Counted from the first letter of the stretch, positions 45,666 through 54,451 are shown. The stretch is 64,000 nucleotides of DNA from Rufibacter radiotolerans (GCF_001078055.1 NZ_CP010777.1:2254408-2318407), one strand, 5' to 3'. The notes: a model not told the origin generated them from the sequence alone. Made by a program: numbers and translations.

Positions 45666-46043
45666 ATGAAGTACACAATAGATAAAAAAGAGAACTATAC
45701 CATCATCACTATAGATGAAAAGAAACTGGACACCACGATCGCTCCTGATCTGAAGTCTGAGTTTGTTAAATTGAATGCAGAAGGTATCACCAACCTGATC
45801 TTGGATCTATCAAACGTAAAATATACTGATTCTTCCGGGCTTTCCTCTATTTTGATAGCCAACCGTCTTTGCAACTCTTCTGGAGGCGTATTGATTTTAA
45901 CTGGCCTTCAGGAGCACGTGACTAAACTGATCACCATCTCTAAACTGGAGTCTGTGTTGAATATTTTACCTACCGTAGAAGAAGGTATTGACCGTGTGTT
46001 CCTGCACGAAATTGAGAGCGATCTTACCAAAAAAGAAGAATAG
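45666..46043 (+). CDS. STAS-domain anti-sigma factor antagonist
   Basis: 125 residues from MKYTIDKKENYTIITIDEKK. The STAS core NLILDLSNVKYTDSSGLSSIL carries the Ser pair at the usual phosphorylation site, followed by ILTGLQEHVTKLITISKLESVLNIL. Proteins of this type switch partner anti-sigma kinases; in Bacteroidota this gene regularly precedes rnz, and its target is unknown. Two in-frame codons upstream (MLLLM) are less likely as start. It is followed by RNase Z after 21 nt, so the two are probably in one operon. Confidence 0.9.
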   Translation: MKYTIDKKENYTIITIDEKKLDTTIAPDLKSEFVKLNAEGITNLILDLSNVKYTDSSGLSSILIANRLCNSSGGVLILTGLQEHVTKLITISKLESVLNILPTVEEGIDRVFLHEIESDLTKKEE

Positions 46044-46064
46044 TCAATCTGAGGAAACAGCAGT

Positions 46065-46982
46065 TTGGACTTCGAGCTGAAAATACTTGGTAGCTCCTCT
46101 GCCACCCCTTCCTTTGAACGTCATCATACCGCCCAGATTCTCACGGTTGGTAACCAGATCAATCTGATAGATTGCGGCGAAGGTACACAAATGCAGCTGA
46201 TGCGATACAAGGTAAAGCATCAGCGCATTTGTAACATCTTTATAAGTCACCTCCACGGTGACCATTATTTTGGATTGGTGGGCCTGCTGTCCACCATGCA
46301 CCTGCAACAGCGCACGGCCCCCATCAACCTTTACGGCCCCAAAGGCCTGGCTGACATCCTTTCTCTCCAGTTTAAGTACGGCGGCACCCAACTCCCCTAC
46401 CCCATTAATTTTGTGGAGGTAGACACCACCGTTTGCCGGAAGATCTTTGAAGACAAATTCATGACGGTGCACTCGCTGCCCATGCAGCACCGCGTGCCCT
46501 GCTGCGGGTATTTGTTCAAAGAGAAAGAGAAACCCCGCCACCTGCTCAAAGGAAAACTCCCTGAATTCCTGACTCCACCCCAACTGGTCCGCCTGAAATG
46601 GGGCGAGGACATACGCAACGAGCAGGGCGATATTCTGGTGCGCAACGAAGTCGTGACTACCCACCCCAAGCGCAGCCGCAGTTACGCCTACTGCTCAGAC
46701 ACCAAGTACAAAGAAGACATTCTGCCCTACATACAAGGCGTGGACCTGCTCTACCATGAGGCTACGTTTTTGAGTGACATGGCCCACCGCGCAGAACATA
46801 CCTTCCACAGCACCGCCGCCCAGGCCGCTTCCTTAGCCCAAAAGGCCCAGGTCAAGCGCCTTCTCATCGGTCACTTCTCCGCCCGCTACAAAGAACTTTC
46901 CCCGCTGCTGGAAGAGGCCCAGGCTATTTTCCCTAATACCAATTTGGCTACAGAAGGGAAAACGGTTAGTGTGTTGGAGTAG
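46065..46982 (+). CDS. rnz: ribonuclease Z
   Basis: 305 residues. The metallo-beta-lactamase motif is SHLHGDHYFGLVGLL (His62, His64, Asp66, His67). Other marks are the RNase Z opening LKILGSSSATP, LIDCGEGTQMQLMR, YCSDTKY, the metal ligands in YHEATFLSD, the exosite-like HSTAAQAA and LIGHFSARY. It removes 3' trailers from tRNA precursors, which fits the tRNA genes here lacking encoded CCA. The start is a TTG at 46065; a TGA four codons upstream and the absence of ATG in frame force it. The gene follows the STAS gene closely. Confidence 0.95.
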   Translation: MDFELKILGSSSATPSFERHHTAQILTVGNQINLIDCGEGTQMQLMRYKVKHQRICNIFISHLHGDHYFGLVGLLSTMHLQQRTAPINLYGPKGLADILSLQFKYGGTQLPYPINFVEVDTTVCRKIFEDKFMTVHSLPMQHRVPCCGYLFKEKEKPRHLLKGKLPEFLTPPQLVRLKWGEDIRNEQGDILVRNEVVTTHPKRSRSYAYCSDTKYKEDILPYIQGVDLLYHEATFLSDMAHRAEHTFHSTAAQAASLAQKAQVKRLLIGHFSARYKELSPLLEEAQAIFPNTNLATEGKTVSVLE

Positions 46983-47336
46983 AAAGGCATTCCTTTAATT
47001 AGCTTTTGCCTTGGATTACCTTCTGCTGCTTCCTGAGCCCTACATTACTTTTCTGCCATTGCTGGCGTAGTAACTGCTTTTGCTTTTGAGTTTTTGGGAA
47101 TGCAATTCTGCTTTAGCTAGCGTGGTTTCTGTTCTTGCCTAAGTACTTATGCTAGGTTATTTCATCTTCACCCTCCGAGCGCTCACGGCCGCGGGGCCCC
47201 GTCTTTCCCCCTCGCACTGCCCTTGCGGCCTCTTTGCCTTCTGCCCTTAGTAAAGCTACTTCAGGGCCACAAGCGAGGCGCTCGAGGTAAAGACTGGAAT
47301 CGAGGGAATGCGTTTGAGGAATGTGTTTTAAGATTC
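46983..47336. other. intergenic stretch after rnz, no gene seen
   Basis: About 350 bp with no credible frame. It includes the GC palindrome CGGCCGCGGGGCCCCG near 47185-47202 and pyrimidine-rich text; origin unknown. Confidence 0.4.
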
Positions 47337-47376
47337 GCGTTTTGAGGCCGTTTTCCAGAAAACAGGCCCAAAACGC
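47337..47376. repeat. dispersed palindromic repeat, copy 8
   Basis: GCGTTTTGAGGCCGTTTTC-ca-GAAAACAGGCCCAAAACGC. Confidence 0.8.
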
Positions 47377-47392
47377 TATCCCGCTTCTTCAA

Positions 47393-47430
47393 CGCAGACT
47401 CTCCCCTTAAGGGGAGCGCAGAGGGGTGTT
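47393..47430. repeat. second repeat family (CTCCCCTTAAGGGGAG core)
   Basis: CGCAGACTCTCCCCTTAAGG followed by GGAGCGCAGAGGGGTGTT. A related but expanded copy lies inverted at 50738-50808. Confidence 0.6.
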
Positions 47431-47503
47431 TACACAGGAGTGAAGGCATTTCTATCCCCTTTTGAAGTGGGATTGCAAATGCCTAATCTCTACTAGGAAT
47501 GAT

Positions 47504-47540
47504 GTTTCCAGCCCGTTTTCCTCAAAACAGCCCCAAAACG
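47504..47540. repeat. dispersed palindromic repeat, copy 9 (diverged)
   Basis: GTTTCCAGCCCGTTTTC...CAAAACAGCCCCAAAACG. Confidence 0.65.
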
Positions 47541-47628
47541 AAATCACCCAACTAGGCACTTACTTCCAAAATTTTATAATTAACACCTTTATTCCATCTT
47601 TACAGGAAATATAAATCCATTTTATTGC

Positions 47629-48423
47629 ATGCCGCTTTCTACCCACTACCACGCCTCCATGGGCGATAAAAAACGACAGCTGTTCATGGTGCTGTGTGGC
47701 ATTTTTCTTACCAATGCCTTGCTGGCCGAACTGATTGGGGTGAAGATATTTTCGGGGGAAGGGGTGTTTGGGTTGCCGGGCGCGCAGGTACCGGTTCTGG
47801 GTAGCACCTTTGACTTCAACCTGACGGCTGGGGTCATCATCTGGCCTATTGTGTTTATTACCACTGACATCATCAATGAGTACTTCGGGAAGGACGGGGT
47901 GAAGCGCATTAGTGTCTTGACGGCTATTCTCATTGCATATGCGTTTCTGGTGATTGTCATTGCCACGGCCTTGCCGCCGGCGCAGTTCTGGCAAGACATC
48001 AACAACCAGGGACCTAACGGGGCGGCCTTTGACATGGACTTCGCGTTTAACAAGGTGTTCCGGCAGGGCCTGGGAATTATCATTGGCTCTTTAGTGGCGT
48101 TTCTGGTGGGTCAGTTGCTGGATGCGCATGTGTTCCACTGGCTTAAGGGCATCACCAGCAGCAAAAAGATCTGGATTCGGGCCACCGGCTCCACGCTGGT
48201 CTCACAGTTGGTAGACACGGTGGTGGTGCTGTTTATTGCCTTCTACCTGTTCGGGGACTGGAGTCTGAAGATGGTGTTGTCGGTGTCGGTGATCAATTAC
48301 CTGTACAAGTTCACCATGGCGGTGGTGCTCACGCCTCTGCTGTACCTGGCCCACCCCATTATTGACCGCTACCTGGCTGATGACAAAAAAGTACCCATGG
48401 AAACGTTCATTGCCAAAGACTAG
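47629..48423 (+). CDS. queuosine precursor transporter (YhhQ/VUT family)
   Basis: 264 residues with six hydrophobic segments. The family opening GIFLTNALLAELIGVKIFS is followed by FNLTAGVIIWPIVFITTDIINEYFGKDGVKR, the signature of this family, and later IWIRATGSTLVSQLVDTVVV. The protein imports a queuosine precursor (preQ0/preQ1 or queuine) used for tRNA modification. The start at 47629 gives a ten-residue leader before MGDKKRQLF (47659), which is also a possible start. No preQ1 riboswitch is visible upstream. An alpha/beta hydrolase gene follows 28 nt later on the same strand. Confidence 0.9.
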   Translation: MPLSTHYHASMGDKKRQLFMVLCGIFLTNALLAELIGVKIFSGEGVFGLPGAQVPVLGSTFDFNLTAGVIIWPIVFITTDIINEYFGKDGVKRISVLTAILIAYAFLVIVIATALPPAQFWQDINNQGPNGAAFDMDFAFNKVFRQGLGIIIGSLVAFLVGQLLDAHVFHWLKGITSSKKIWIRATGSTLVSQLVDTVVVLFIAFYLFGDWSLKMVLSVSVINYLYKFTMAVVLTPLLYLAHPIIDRYLADDKKVPMETFIAKD

Positions 48424-48451
48424 CCCAGCCTCATCCTCGTAGAACCAACTC

Positions 48452-49105
48452 ATGGCGCAACCTCCCTTGTACTTACTCAGCGGTTTAGGAGCTGATGAAC
48501 GCATGTTCCAATTCCTGGACCTGCATCACCCCAACCCCCGCGTTTTAAAGTGGATTACCCCAGACCCTGAGGACACCCTGGCGACGTACGCCCTCAAACT
48601 AACCCAACAGATGGAGCCCAGCCAAGAACCGCCCATCGTGATTGGCCTAAGTTTCGGGGGCATGGTGGCGCAGGAACTGGCCCGGCAAATACCCGTCAAG
48701 CGGTTGATCCTTATTTCCACGTTGGTAGATACTAACCAGATTGCCTTGCATTACCGGTTCTGGGGCTGGCTGAAGGTCCAGAAATGGCTTCCGTTTGAGA
48801 TAGCCAAGCGCTTTACCGGGTTGGGGGCCTGGCTGTTCGGGGTTGACTCCGCTGAAGACAAAGCTATTTTCAGGTCCATCATCCAGGACACTGATGTGCC
48901 TACCCTGCGGTGGTCGCTCACCCAGATTCTTACCTGGCACAGCCCCTCCCCGCCCCCCGAGGCCATCATCATCCACGGCGACCGGGACAAGCTTCTGCCG
49001 GTTCCTAAGGTGCCCCACCTGCATCTGGTCAAAGGGGGCGAGCACCTCATTGTGTTGAACCGGGCCAAGGAAGTAAGTGAACTGGTGAACCGGTACCTGG
49101 ACTAA
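48452..49105 (+). CDS. alpha/beta hydrolase
   Basis: 217 residues. The fold is marked by LYLLSGLGADERMF (oxyanion region), the nucleophile elbow VIGLSFGGMVAQEL, the acid in IIIHGDRDKLLP and the final His in VKGGEHLIVLNRA. It is a small cytoplasmic esterase or thioesterase-like protein with unknown substrate. It is co-directional with the queuosine transporter, but a functional link is not evident. A palindromic repeat follows its stop directly. Confidence 0.85.
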   Translation: MAQPPLYLLSGLGADERMFQFLDLHHPNPRVLKWITPDPEDTLATYALKLTQQMEPSQEPPIVIGLSFGGMVAQELARQIPVKRLILISTLVDTNQIALHYRFWGWLKVQKWLPFEIAKRFTGLGAWLFGVDSAEDKAIFRSIIQDTDVPTLRWSLTQILTWHSPSPPPEAIIIHGDRDKLLPVPKVPHLHLVKGGEHLIVLNRAKEVSELVNRYLD

Positions 49106-49106
49106 G

Positions 49107-49146
49107 CCGTTTTGAGGCTATTTTTCTAAAAACAGCTTAAAAACGG
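49107..49146. repeat. dispersed palindromic repeat, copy 10
   Basis: CCGTTTTGAGGCTATTTTTC...AAAAACAGCTTAAAAACGG, starting 1 nt after the hydrolase stop codon. Confidence 0.7.
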
Positions 49147-49206
49147 GTTTGTCTTTCCAGTTTGCCTGCCAATCGTTTACTTTGTAGAGAACTTTACAGT
49201 AACCAA

Positions 49207-50181
49207 ATGGCACGTATCCTTACGGGCATCCAAAGCAGTGGCCGTCCGCACTTGGGCAACCTGCTGGGTGCTATCCTCCCCGCGATAGAGCTCTCAAAAA
49301 AAACCGAGAACGAATCGCTTTACTTCATCGCCGATTTACACTCGCTCACTTCTATACGCGATGCCGAAGAGCGCCGGATGAATACCTATGCCGTAGCCGC
49401 TGCCTGGCTGGCTTTTAACTTTGACACTGATAAAAACATCTTTTACCGCCAGTCAGACGTGCCGGAGGTAACCGAACTGACCTGGTACCTAAGCTGCTTC
49501 GCGCCGTTCCCTATGCTGGCCAACGCGCACTCGTTCAAGGACAAATCGGCGCGCCGAGGTCTGGCGGACGTGAACGCCGGCTTGTTCACCTACCCTATTC
49601 TCATGGCCGCCGACATTCTGCTATATGATGCCCAGTTTGTGCCCGTAGGAAAGGACCAGGTACAGCACCTGGAGATCACCCGTGACGTGGCCAGCTCCTT
49701 CAACCATATTTACGGCGAGACCTTTGTGTTGCCAGAAGCGACGGTAGACGAATCTGTGATGACCGTACCAGGCATTAACGGCGAGAAAATGAGTAAATCA
49801 TACGGCAATACCATTGATATCTTTCTGCCGGACAAGGAACTCCGCAAGCGCGTTATGAGCATTGTCACCGACAGCAAAGGCCTGGATGACCCCAAAGACC
49901 CTGACACCGATACCACCTTCAAGCTCTACTCTTTGCTGGCTTCGCCGTCAGAAATTGAGGGAATGCGCCAGAATTACCTGGCCGGAGGGTTCGGGTATGG
50001 CCATGCCAAACAAGCCCTTTATGACCTCATCATTACCAAATACGCTGAGCCCCGCGAGCGCTTCCAGTATTTCATGAACAACCTCCCGGAACTGGACGCC
50101 AAACTAGCCGAAGGTGCCGCCAAAGCCCGTGCCCTAGGGGCACCGGTGTTGAAGCGGGTACGGGAGAAGTTGGGATTTTAA
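49207..50181 (+). CDS. trpS: tryptophanyl-tRNA synthetase
   Basis: 324 residues from MARILTGIQSSGRPHLGNLL, which contains the HIGH-type motif PHLGN. The second motif is GEKMSKSYGN. Further marks are FIADLHSLTS, FYRQSDVPEV, PVGKDQVQHLEITRDVA and the C-terminal region FGYGHAKQALYDLI. It charges tRNA-Trp. An in-frame ATG at 49162 would add 15 residues unlike the family; the ATG at 49207 is favoured. The gene is preceded by a repeat and followed by a terminator. Confidence 0.96.
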   Translation: MARILTGIQSSGRPHLGNLLGAILPAIELSKKTENESLYFIADLHSLTSIRDAEERRMNTYAVAAAWLAFNFDTDKNIFYRQSDVPEVTELTWYLSCFAPFPMLANAHSFKDKSARRGLADVNAGLFTYPILMAADILLYDAQFVPVGKDQVQHLEITRDVASSFNHIYGETFVLPEATVDESVMTVPGINGEKMSKSYGNTIDIFLPDKELRKRVMSIVTDSKGLDDPKDPDTDTTFKLYSLLASPSEIEGMRQNYLAGGFGYGHAKQALYDLIITKYAEPRERFQYFMNNLPELDAKLAEGAAKARALGAPVLKRVREKLGF

Positions 50182-50230
50182 GGGGGTAGCAAGTAGTGCG
50201 TAGCACGTAGCAAGATTCTATTTTGAAAAG

Positions 50231-50262
50231 GAAAAGCCGGGGCAGTACTGCTCCGGCTTTTC
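50231..50262 (+). terminator. terminator after trpS
   Basis: GAAAAGCCGG...CCGGCTTTTC with an inner GCAGTACTGC palindrome. Confidence 0.8.
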
Positions 50263-50308
50263 TGGTTTATTTGGTGGCCTGGAAACCTTAGGTTCCCTTT
50301 CTTTTTCT

Positions 50309-50335
50309 TGTAGGGACAGGGCTTGACCTGTCCGC
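50309..50335 (+). repeat. 27-bp inverted repeat, left arm
   Basis: TGTAGGGACAGGGCTTGACC followed by TGTCCGC. An exact inverted copy lies at 50493-50519. Each arm is also hairpin-forming (GGACAGG with CCTGTCC). Confidence 0.8.
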
Positions 50336-50390
50336 TGCGGTTCTCACCGAAGCCAAGTATCTCTTTAGGTGTTCGTTTCAGGTTGCTGGC

Positions 50391-50428
50391 GTTTTGAGGC
50401 CGTTTTTGGAACAAGGGGGCTGGAAACG
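50391..50428. repeat. dispersed palindromic repeat, copy 11 (decayed)
   Basis: GTTTTGAGGCCGTTTTTGGA with an eroded right arm; lies between the two 27-bp inverted arms. Confidence 0.45.
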
Positions 50429-50492
50429 GAGTGGATCTGCAGGAGTGCGTCATCCCGGGCCTTCAAAGGGAACGAAGGAGAGGGCAATGCGT

Positions 50493-50519
50493 GCGGACAG
50501 GTCAAGCCCTGTCCCTACA
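50493..50519 (-). repeat. 27-bp inverted repeat, right arm
   Basis: Exact reverse complement of 50309-50335, 157 bp away. The enclosed DNA holds no gene. Confidence 0.8.
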
Positions 50520-50737
50520 GGGTAGGCGTGGGGAATTTGTTTTGCCCCTCCACCGCAGGAGACAAGGCACTGCCTGGTCTCTACAGAGGGAATGCATTGG
50601 GAATGGTAGAGACAATGGCACCGCCTTGGCTCCAACGGTATCAGGTGGCCATACCGCCCGCCCGTGGACCTCGCAGCGCCCGCAGGTCCAGCGGCATTCT
50701 GTGCCAACAGTTTCTCTAAGCGTACATCTGCTGGGTT

Positions 50738-50808
50738 AACACCCCTCTCCAGACCTGCGCTTGCTGCATCAAACTCTCGTTCGGGCAATCCTCAAGGGAG
50801 AGTCTGCG
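50738..50808. repeat. expanded copy of the 47.4-kb repeat
   Basis: Begins AACACCCCTCT and ends CTCAAGGGAGAGTCTGCG, the ends of the 47393-47430 element in reverse, with about 30 bp more in the middle. Confidence 0.5.
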
Positions 50809-50826
50809 GTGAATAGGCAATGTTGC

Positions 50827-50864
50827 ATTTTAAGCCTGTTTTCCCAAAAACTGTCCCAAAACAG
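50827..50864. repeat. dispersed palindromic repeat, copy 12
   Basis: ATTTTAAGCCTGTTTTC...AAAAACTGTCCCAAAACAG. Confidence 0.65.
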
Positions 50865-50901
50865 AAAAGGCTCCTGCCCAGGAATTACCTGTGCAGGAGC
50901 C
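50861..50901 (-). terminator. terminator of the hypothetical gene at 50943
   Basis: On the minus strand GGCTCCTGC...GCAGGAGCC followed by TTTTCTG. Confidence 0.82.
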
Positions 50902-50942
50902 GATTAAATCTTTAAATTATAGTTACGGTTGCCCGCTAGAAG

Positions 50943-51341
50943 CTAGGCTTTCCAAACTTCCTCGCGTACGCCTTTGCCTACGCTCAGGATAATGCGGGTA
51001 GGGTTAGGAACCAGCACTAGGCGGGCTTCTTTATTGGGGAAAGCGTCTGCCTCTACCCACACACCTTCTTTGCCGGTCACGTCTACCTGGCCGTCGCCGT
51101 TCAGTTGTTCAGGAAGGTAGGCAGTCGGCAGGAGCACGTCGGTATCAGGGCATACTTTGTGGTGCACGTCACCTAAGACCTCCTCCAGGTATTCCCCAAA
51201 AGAATCATTGAACTCATCTTCCAGGTCATGCAGTTCTTCTTCCACCTCATCATAGCGGTCATCATTGTAGGAGAGTTTGCTCAACTCCTGCTTTTTCTGG
51301 ATGATGGTCACTAAAGCGGTATTTATTTCTTGGATGTTCAT
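50943..51341 (-). CDS. conserved acidic hypothetical protein
   Basis: 132 residues from MNIQEINTALVTIIQKKQEL. The N-terminal half is helical and very acidic (DDRYDEVEEELHDLEDEFND); the C-terminal half is beta-rich (EGVWVEADAFPNKEARLVLV, RIILSVGKGVREEVWKA). There is no signal peptide or known motif. It looks like a lineage-specific cytoplasmic protein. It is divergent from hppD over about 160 bp and has its own terminator. An upstream ATG at 51407 is in frame but adds an unlikely extension that runs back into the shared leader. Confidence 0.75.
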   Translation of the reverse strand: MNIQEINTALVTIIQKKQELSKLSYNDDRYDEVEEELHDLEDEFNDSFGEYLEEVLGDVHHKVCPDTDVLLPTAYLPEQLNGDGQVDVTGKEGVWVEADAFPNKEARLVLVPNPTRIILSVGKGVREEVWKA

Positions 51342-51500
51342 GCGTTCTAAGTTTTCACAAATTTTATAACATCTTGCGCTATTTCCAAGTAGATGGGCCA
51401 AAACCATGCGCCAAATACTTATTTTCTTTCCAGCGCAATTCCCCTATTTTTACAGAAATTGCCCCTGGCAACAGACGTTTCACCTCAAAAGAAAGAATAT

Positions 51501-52601
51501 ATGGCAGAGCAAACAGACTTTCTTCCGCTCAAAGGCACAGATTATGTAGAGTTCTATGTGGGCAACGCCAAACAGAGCGCTTATTTCTACCAGACGGCCT
51601 TCGGGTTTGACCTGGTGGCCTACGCCGGCCCAGAAACCGGTATACGGGACCGCGCCTCTTATGTGTTGCAGCAGGGGAAAGTAAGATTTGTACTCACCAC
51701 CTCTTTGTTGCCAGACTCCCCTATCTCTGAGCACGTGCGCCTGCACGGCGATGGCGTGAAAGTGATGGCCCTGTGGGTAGATGATGCATACAAATCCTAT
51801 GAAGAAACCATAAAACGGGGCGCGAAATCGGCGGGCGAGCCGCAGACCTTAACCGATGAGTTTGGCGAGGTGAAAATAGCCTCCATCTATACCTACGGCG
51901 AGACCATCCATACCTTTGTGGAGCGCACCAATTACACCGGCGCCTTTATGCCCGGGTACAAAGCCAAAAAGAGTTCGGTGCCGGTAACGCCCGTGGGCCT
52001 GAAGCACGTAGACCATTGCGTAGGCAACGTGGGCTGGGGCGAGATGAACACCTGGGTTGATTTCTACGCCAAGGTAATGGGCTTTGAACTGTTGCTCACC
52101 TTTGATGACGAGGACATCTCCACGGAGTATTCGGCGCTTATGAGCAAGGTAATGAGCAACGGAAACGGCTACGTGAAATTCCCGATCAACGAGCCCGCCG
52201 AGGGCAAGAAGAAATCGCAGATTGAGGAGTACCTGGACTATTACCACAGCCCCGGCGTACAGCACATCGCCATCGCTACTGATGATATTGTGGCCACGGT
52301 GGGTGAGCTGCGGCGCCGAGGGGTGGAATTCCTGAGCGTGCCCGCCTCTTATTACGCCGACCTGCTACAGCGCGTGGGCAAGATAGACGAAGCCATCCAG
52401 CCCCTGCAGGACCTCAACATCCTGGTAGATCGCGACAACGAAGGCTACCTCCTGCAGATCTTCACCAAACCCGTGGAAGACCGCCCTACCGTGTTTTATG
52501 AAATTATACAGCGCAAGGGAGCCAAATCCTTCGGGAAAGGCAACTTTAAAGCCTTGTTTGAGTCTATAGAACGGGAACAAGCCTTGCGGGGAAATTTATA
52601 A
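51501..52601 (+). CDS. hppD: 4-hydroxyphenylpyruvate dioxygenase
   Basis: 366 residues from MAEQTDFLPLKGTDYVEFYV. Two VOC-type halves are present. The iron ligands are His172 in LKHVDHCVGN, His255 in SPGVQHIAIAT and Glu334 in TVFYEIIQRKG, and the typical end SFGKGNFKALFESIEREQ is present. It oxidises 4-hydroxyphenylpyruvate to homogentisate in tyrosine breakdown. No homogentisate dioxygenase or fumarylacetoacetase gene is next to it. A frame extending to 51393 is in phase but begins in the intergenic region, so the start at 51501 is preferred. Confidence 0.96.
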   Translation: MAEQTDFLPLKGTDYVEFYVGNAKQSAYFYQTAFGFDLVAYAGPETGIRDRASYVLQQGKVRFVLTTSLLPDSPISEHVRLHGDGVKVMALWVDDAYKSYEETIKRGAKSAGEPQTLTDEFGEVKIASIYTYGETIHTFVERTNYTGAFMPGYKAKKSSVPVTPVGLKHVDHCVGNVGWGEMNTWVDFYAKVMGFELLLTFDDEDISTEYSALMSKVMSNGNGYVKFPINEPAEGKKKSQIEEYLDYYHSPGVQHIAIATDDIVATVGELRRRGVEFLSVPASYYADLLQRVGKIDEAIQPLQDLNILVDRDNEGYLLQIFTKPVEDRPTVFYEIIQRKGAKSFGKGNFKALFESIEREQALRGNL

Positions 52602-52690
52602 TGAATGAATGAATGAATGATTGAGAGATTGAGTGAATAGGAGCAGGATTAAAATATACTCTCAATCATTCAATCTCTCAATCTCTCCTT
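52602..52690. repeat. ATGA/GATTGAGA simple repeats with inverted arms
   Basis: Tandem AATGAATGAATGAATGA runs into GATTGAGAGATTGAG, and the complement (CTCAATC, CAATCTCTC) follows about 25 bp later. It can fold into an imperfect hairpin between hppD and the phosphomutase gene and is prone to slippage. Confidence 0.65.
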
Positions 52691-52702
52691 AACCCAAAGA
52701 CT

Positions 52703-54451
52703 ATGGAAAATAATTTAACCCTTGACCCAGCGGTACAAAGCAAAATAACCGCCTGGCTAGACGGTGGCTATGACGCCGAGACCAAAGCTGAATTGCAGAA
52801 TCTGGTTAACAGCCAGGACCACGACGCGCTTACCGATTCTTTCTATAAAGACCTGGAGTTTGGCACCGGCGGCTTGCGCGGCATTATGGGCGTGGGCAGT
52901 AACCGCATGAACCGTTACACTGTGGGCATGGCTACCCAGGGCCTGAGCAATTACCTGTTAAAATCGTTCCCGGGGCAACCGATTAGCGTGGCCGTGGCGC
53001 ACGACAGTCGCAATAATTCGCCGTTTTTTGCCAACGTAGTGGCCGACGTTTTCAGTGCCAATGGTATAAAGGTGTATTTCTTTAAAGAGCTTCGGCCTAC
53101 GCCTGAGCTGTCTTTTGCCATCAGGCACCTGGGCTGCCAGAGCGGTGTGGTCTTGACTGCCTCGCATAACCCCAAGGAGTACAACGGGTACAAAGCCTAT
53201 TGGAACGACGGTGGTCAGGTAACGGCCCCTCATGACAAGAACATCATTGCCGAGGTCAACAAGATCCACAGCATGGACCAGGTAAAGTTTGAGCGCAATC
53301 CGGCCAACATTGAATACATTCTGGAGGAAGTAGACCAGGCCTATCTGGATAAGGTAGCTACCCTGAGCGTAGACCCTGAGATGATCAAGCGCCAGCAGGA
53401 CCTCAAGATTGTCTACACCCCTATTCACGGCACGGGCATTACGCTGGTTCCGCGCGCCCTGGAACGCTTCGGGTTCAAGAACGTGCACGTGCTGGAGGCC
53501 CAGTCTACCCCAGACGGCAACTTCCCTACGGTTGTTTACCCGAACCCCGAGGAAAAGGACGCCATGAACCTGGCCATGGAAAAAGCAAAAGAACTGGATG
53601 CCGAACTGGTGCTGGCCACCGACCCAGACGCTGACCGCGTGGGCATTGCCGTAAAAGACCTGAAAGGCCAATGGGTACTGCTTAACGGGAACCAGACCGC
53701 CGCTCTTCTGACCTATTATATTCTGCAGGCCTGGAAAAAAGCCGGCAAGCTTACGGGCAAAGAATATATAGTAAGCACCATTGTCACCACAGACCTGATC
53801 AACCGCATTGCCGAAGGCTTCGGGGTGGACTGCTACGAGACCCTGACCGGCTTCAAATACATTGCCACCATTATGCGCGAGAAAGAGGGCCAAGCGCAAT
53901 ACATTTGCGGCGGCGAGGAAAGCTACGGGTTTTTGGTAGGTGACTTTGTACGTGACAAAGACGCCGTTTCAGCCTGCGCTATGATTGCCGAGATGACGGC
54001 AGCGGCCAAAGACCAGGGCAAAAGCCTGTTTGAACTCATGCTGCAGATGTACCAGGAGTTTGGTTTCTACAAAGAAGACCTCATTTCCCTGACCAAGAAA
54101 GGCCACCGCGGGGCCCAGGAAATTCAGGAAATGATGCAGGAGCTACGTGAGAACCCACCACAAATCGTAGCCGGTTCTGCCGTAGTGGAACTGATTGACT
54201 ACAAAACCGGCTTCCGGAGGAATCTGCAAACCGGTCAGGAAAGCGCCACCGGTTTAGAAAGCTCCAACGTACTCCAATTCTTAACCGAAGACGGTACTAA
54301 GATTTCGGCCCGCCCATCAGGCACCGAGCCCAAGATCAAATTCTATTTCAGCGTGCGCGAAGACTTGCCATCGGCTGATCAATTTGATAAGGTAAGCAAA
54401 ATCTTGGATGAGAAAATTCAACGGATTATAGCCGATCTGAAATTGAAGTAA
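52703..54451 (+). CDS. phosphoglucomutase/phosphomannomutase family protein
   Basis: 582 residues, the long alpha-D-phosphohexomutase type. The phosphoserine is Ser154 in VVLTASHNPKEYNGYKAYW. The metal loop is ATDPDADRVGIAV (about 310), the sugar-binding loop GGEESYGFLVGD, and the phosphate-binding tail ARPSGTEPKIKFYFS. It interconverts hexose 1- and 6-phosphates and may use glucose, mannose or related sugars; specificity cannot be read from sequence. It stands alone with its own terminator. Confidence 0.93.
   Translation: MENNLTLDPAVQSKITAWLDGGYDAETKAELQNLVNSQDHDALTDSFYKDLEFGTGGLRGIMGVGSNRMNRYTVGMATQGLSNYLLKSFPGQPISVAVAHDSRNNSPFFANVVADVFSANGIKVYFFKELRPTPELSFAIRHLGCQSGVVLTASHNPKEYNGYKAYWNDGGQVTAPHDKNIIAEVNKIHSMDQVKFERNPANIEYILEEVDQAYLDKVATLSVDPEMIKRQQDLKIVYTPIHGTGITLVPRALERFGFKNVHVLEAQSTPDGNFPTVVYPNPEEKDAMNLAMEKAKELDAELVLATDPDADRVGIAVKDLKGQWVLLNGNQTAALLTYYILQAWKKAGKLTGKEYIVSTIVTTDLINRIAEGFGVDCYETLTGFKYIATIMREKEGQAQYICGGEESYGFLVGDFVRDKDAVSACAMIAEMTAAAKDQGKSLFELMLQMYQEFGFYKEDLISLTKKGHRGAQEIQEMMQELRENPPQIVAGSAVVELIDYKTGFRRNLQTGQESATGLESSNVLQFLTEDGTKISARPSGTEPKIKFYFSVREDLPSADQFDKVSKILDEKIQRIIADLKLK

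Noticed and set aside
50450..50788. 112-codon minus frame in the repeat-rich region after trpS
   Set aside because: It runs through the 27-bp inverted repeat and other repeats; composition is not protein-like.
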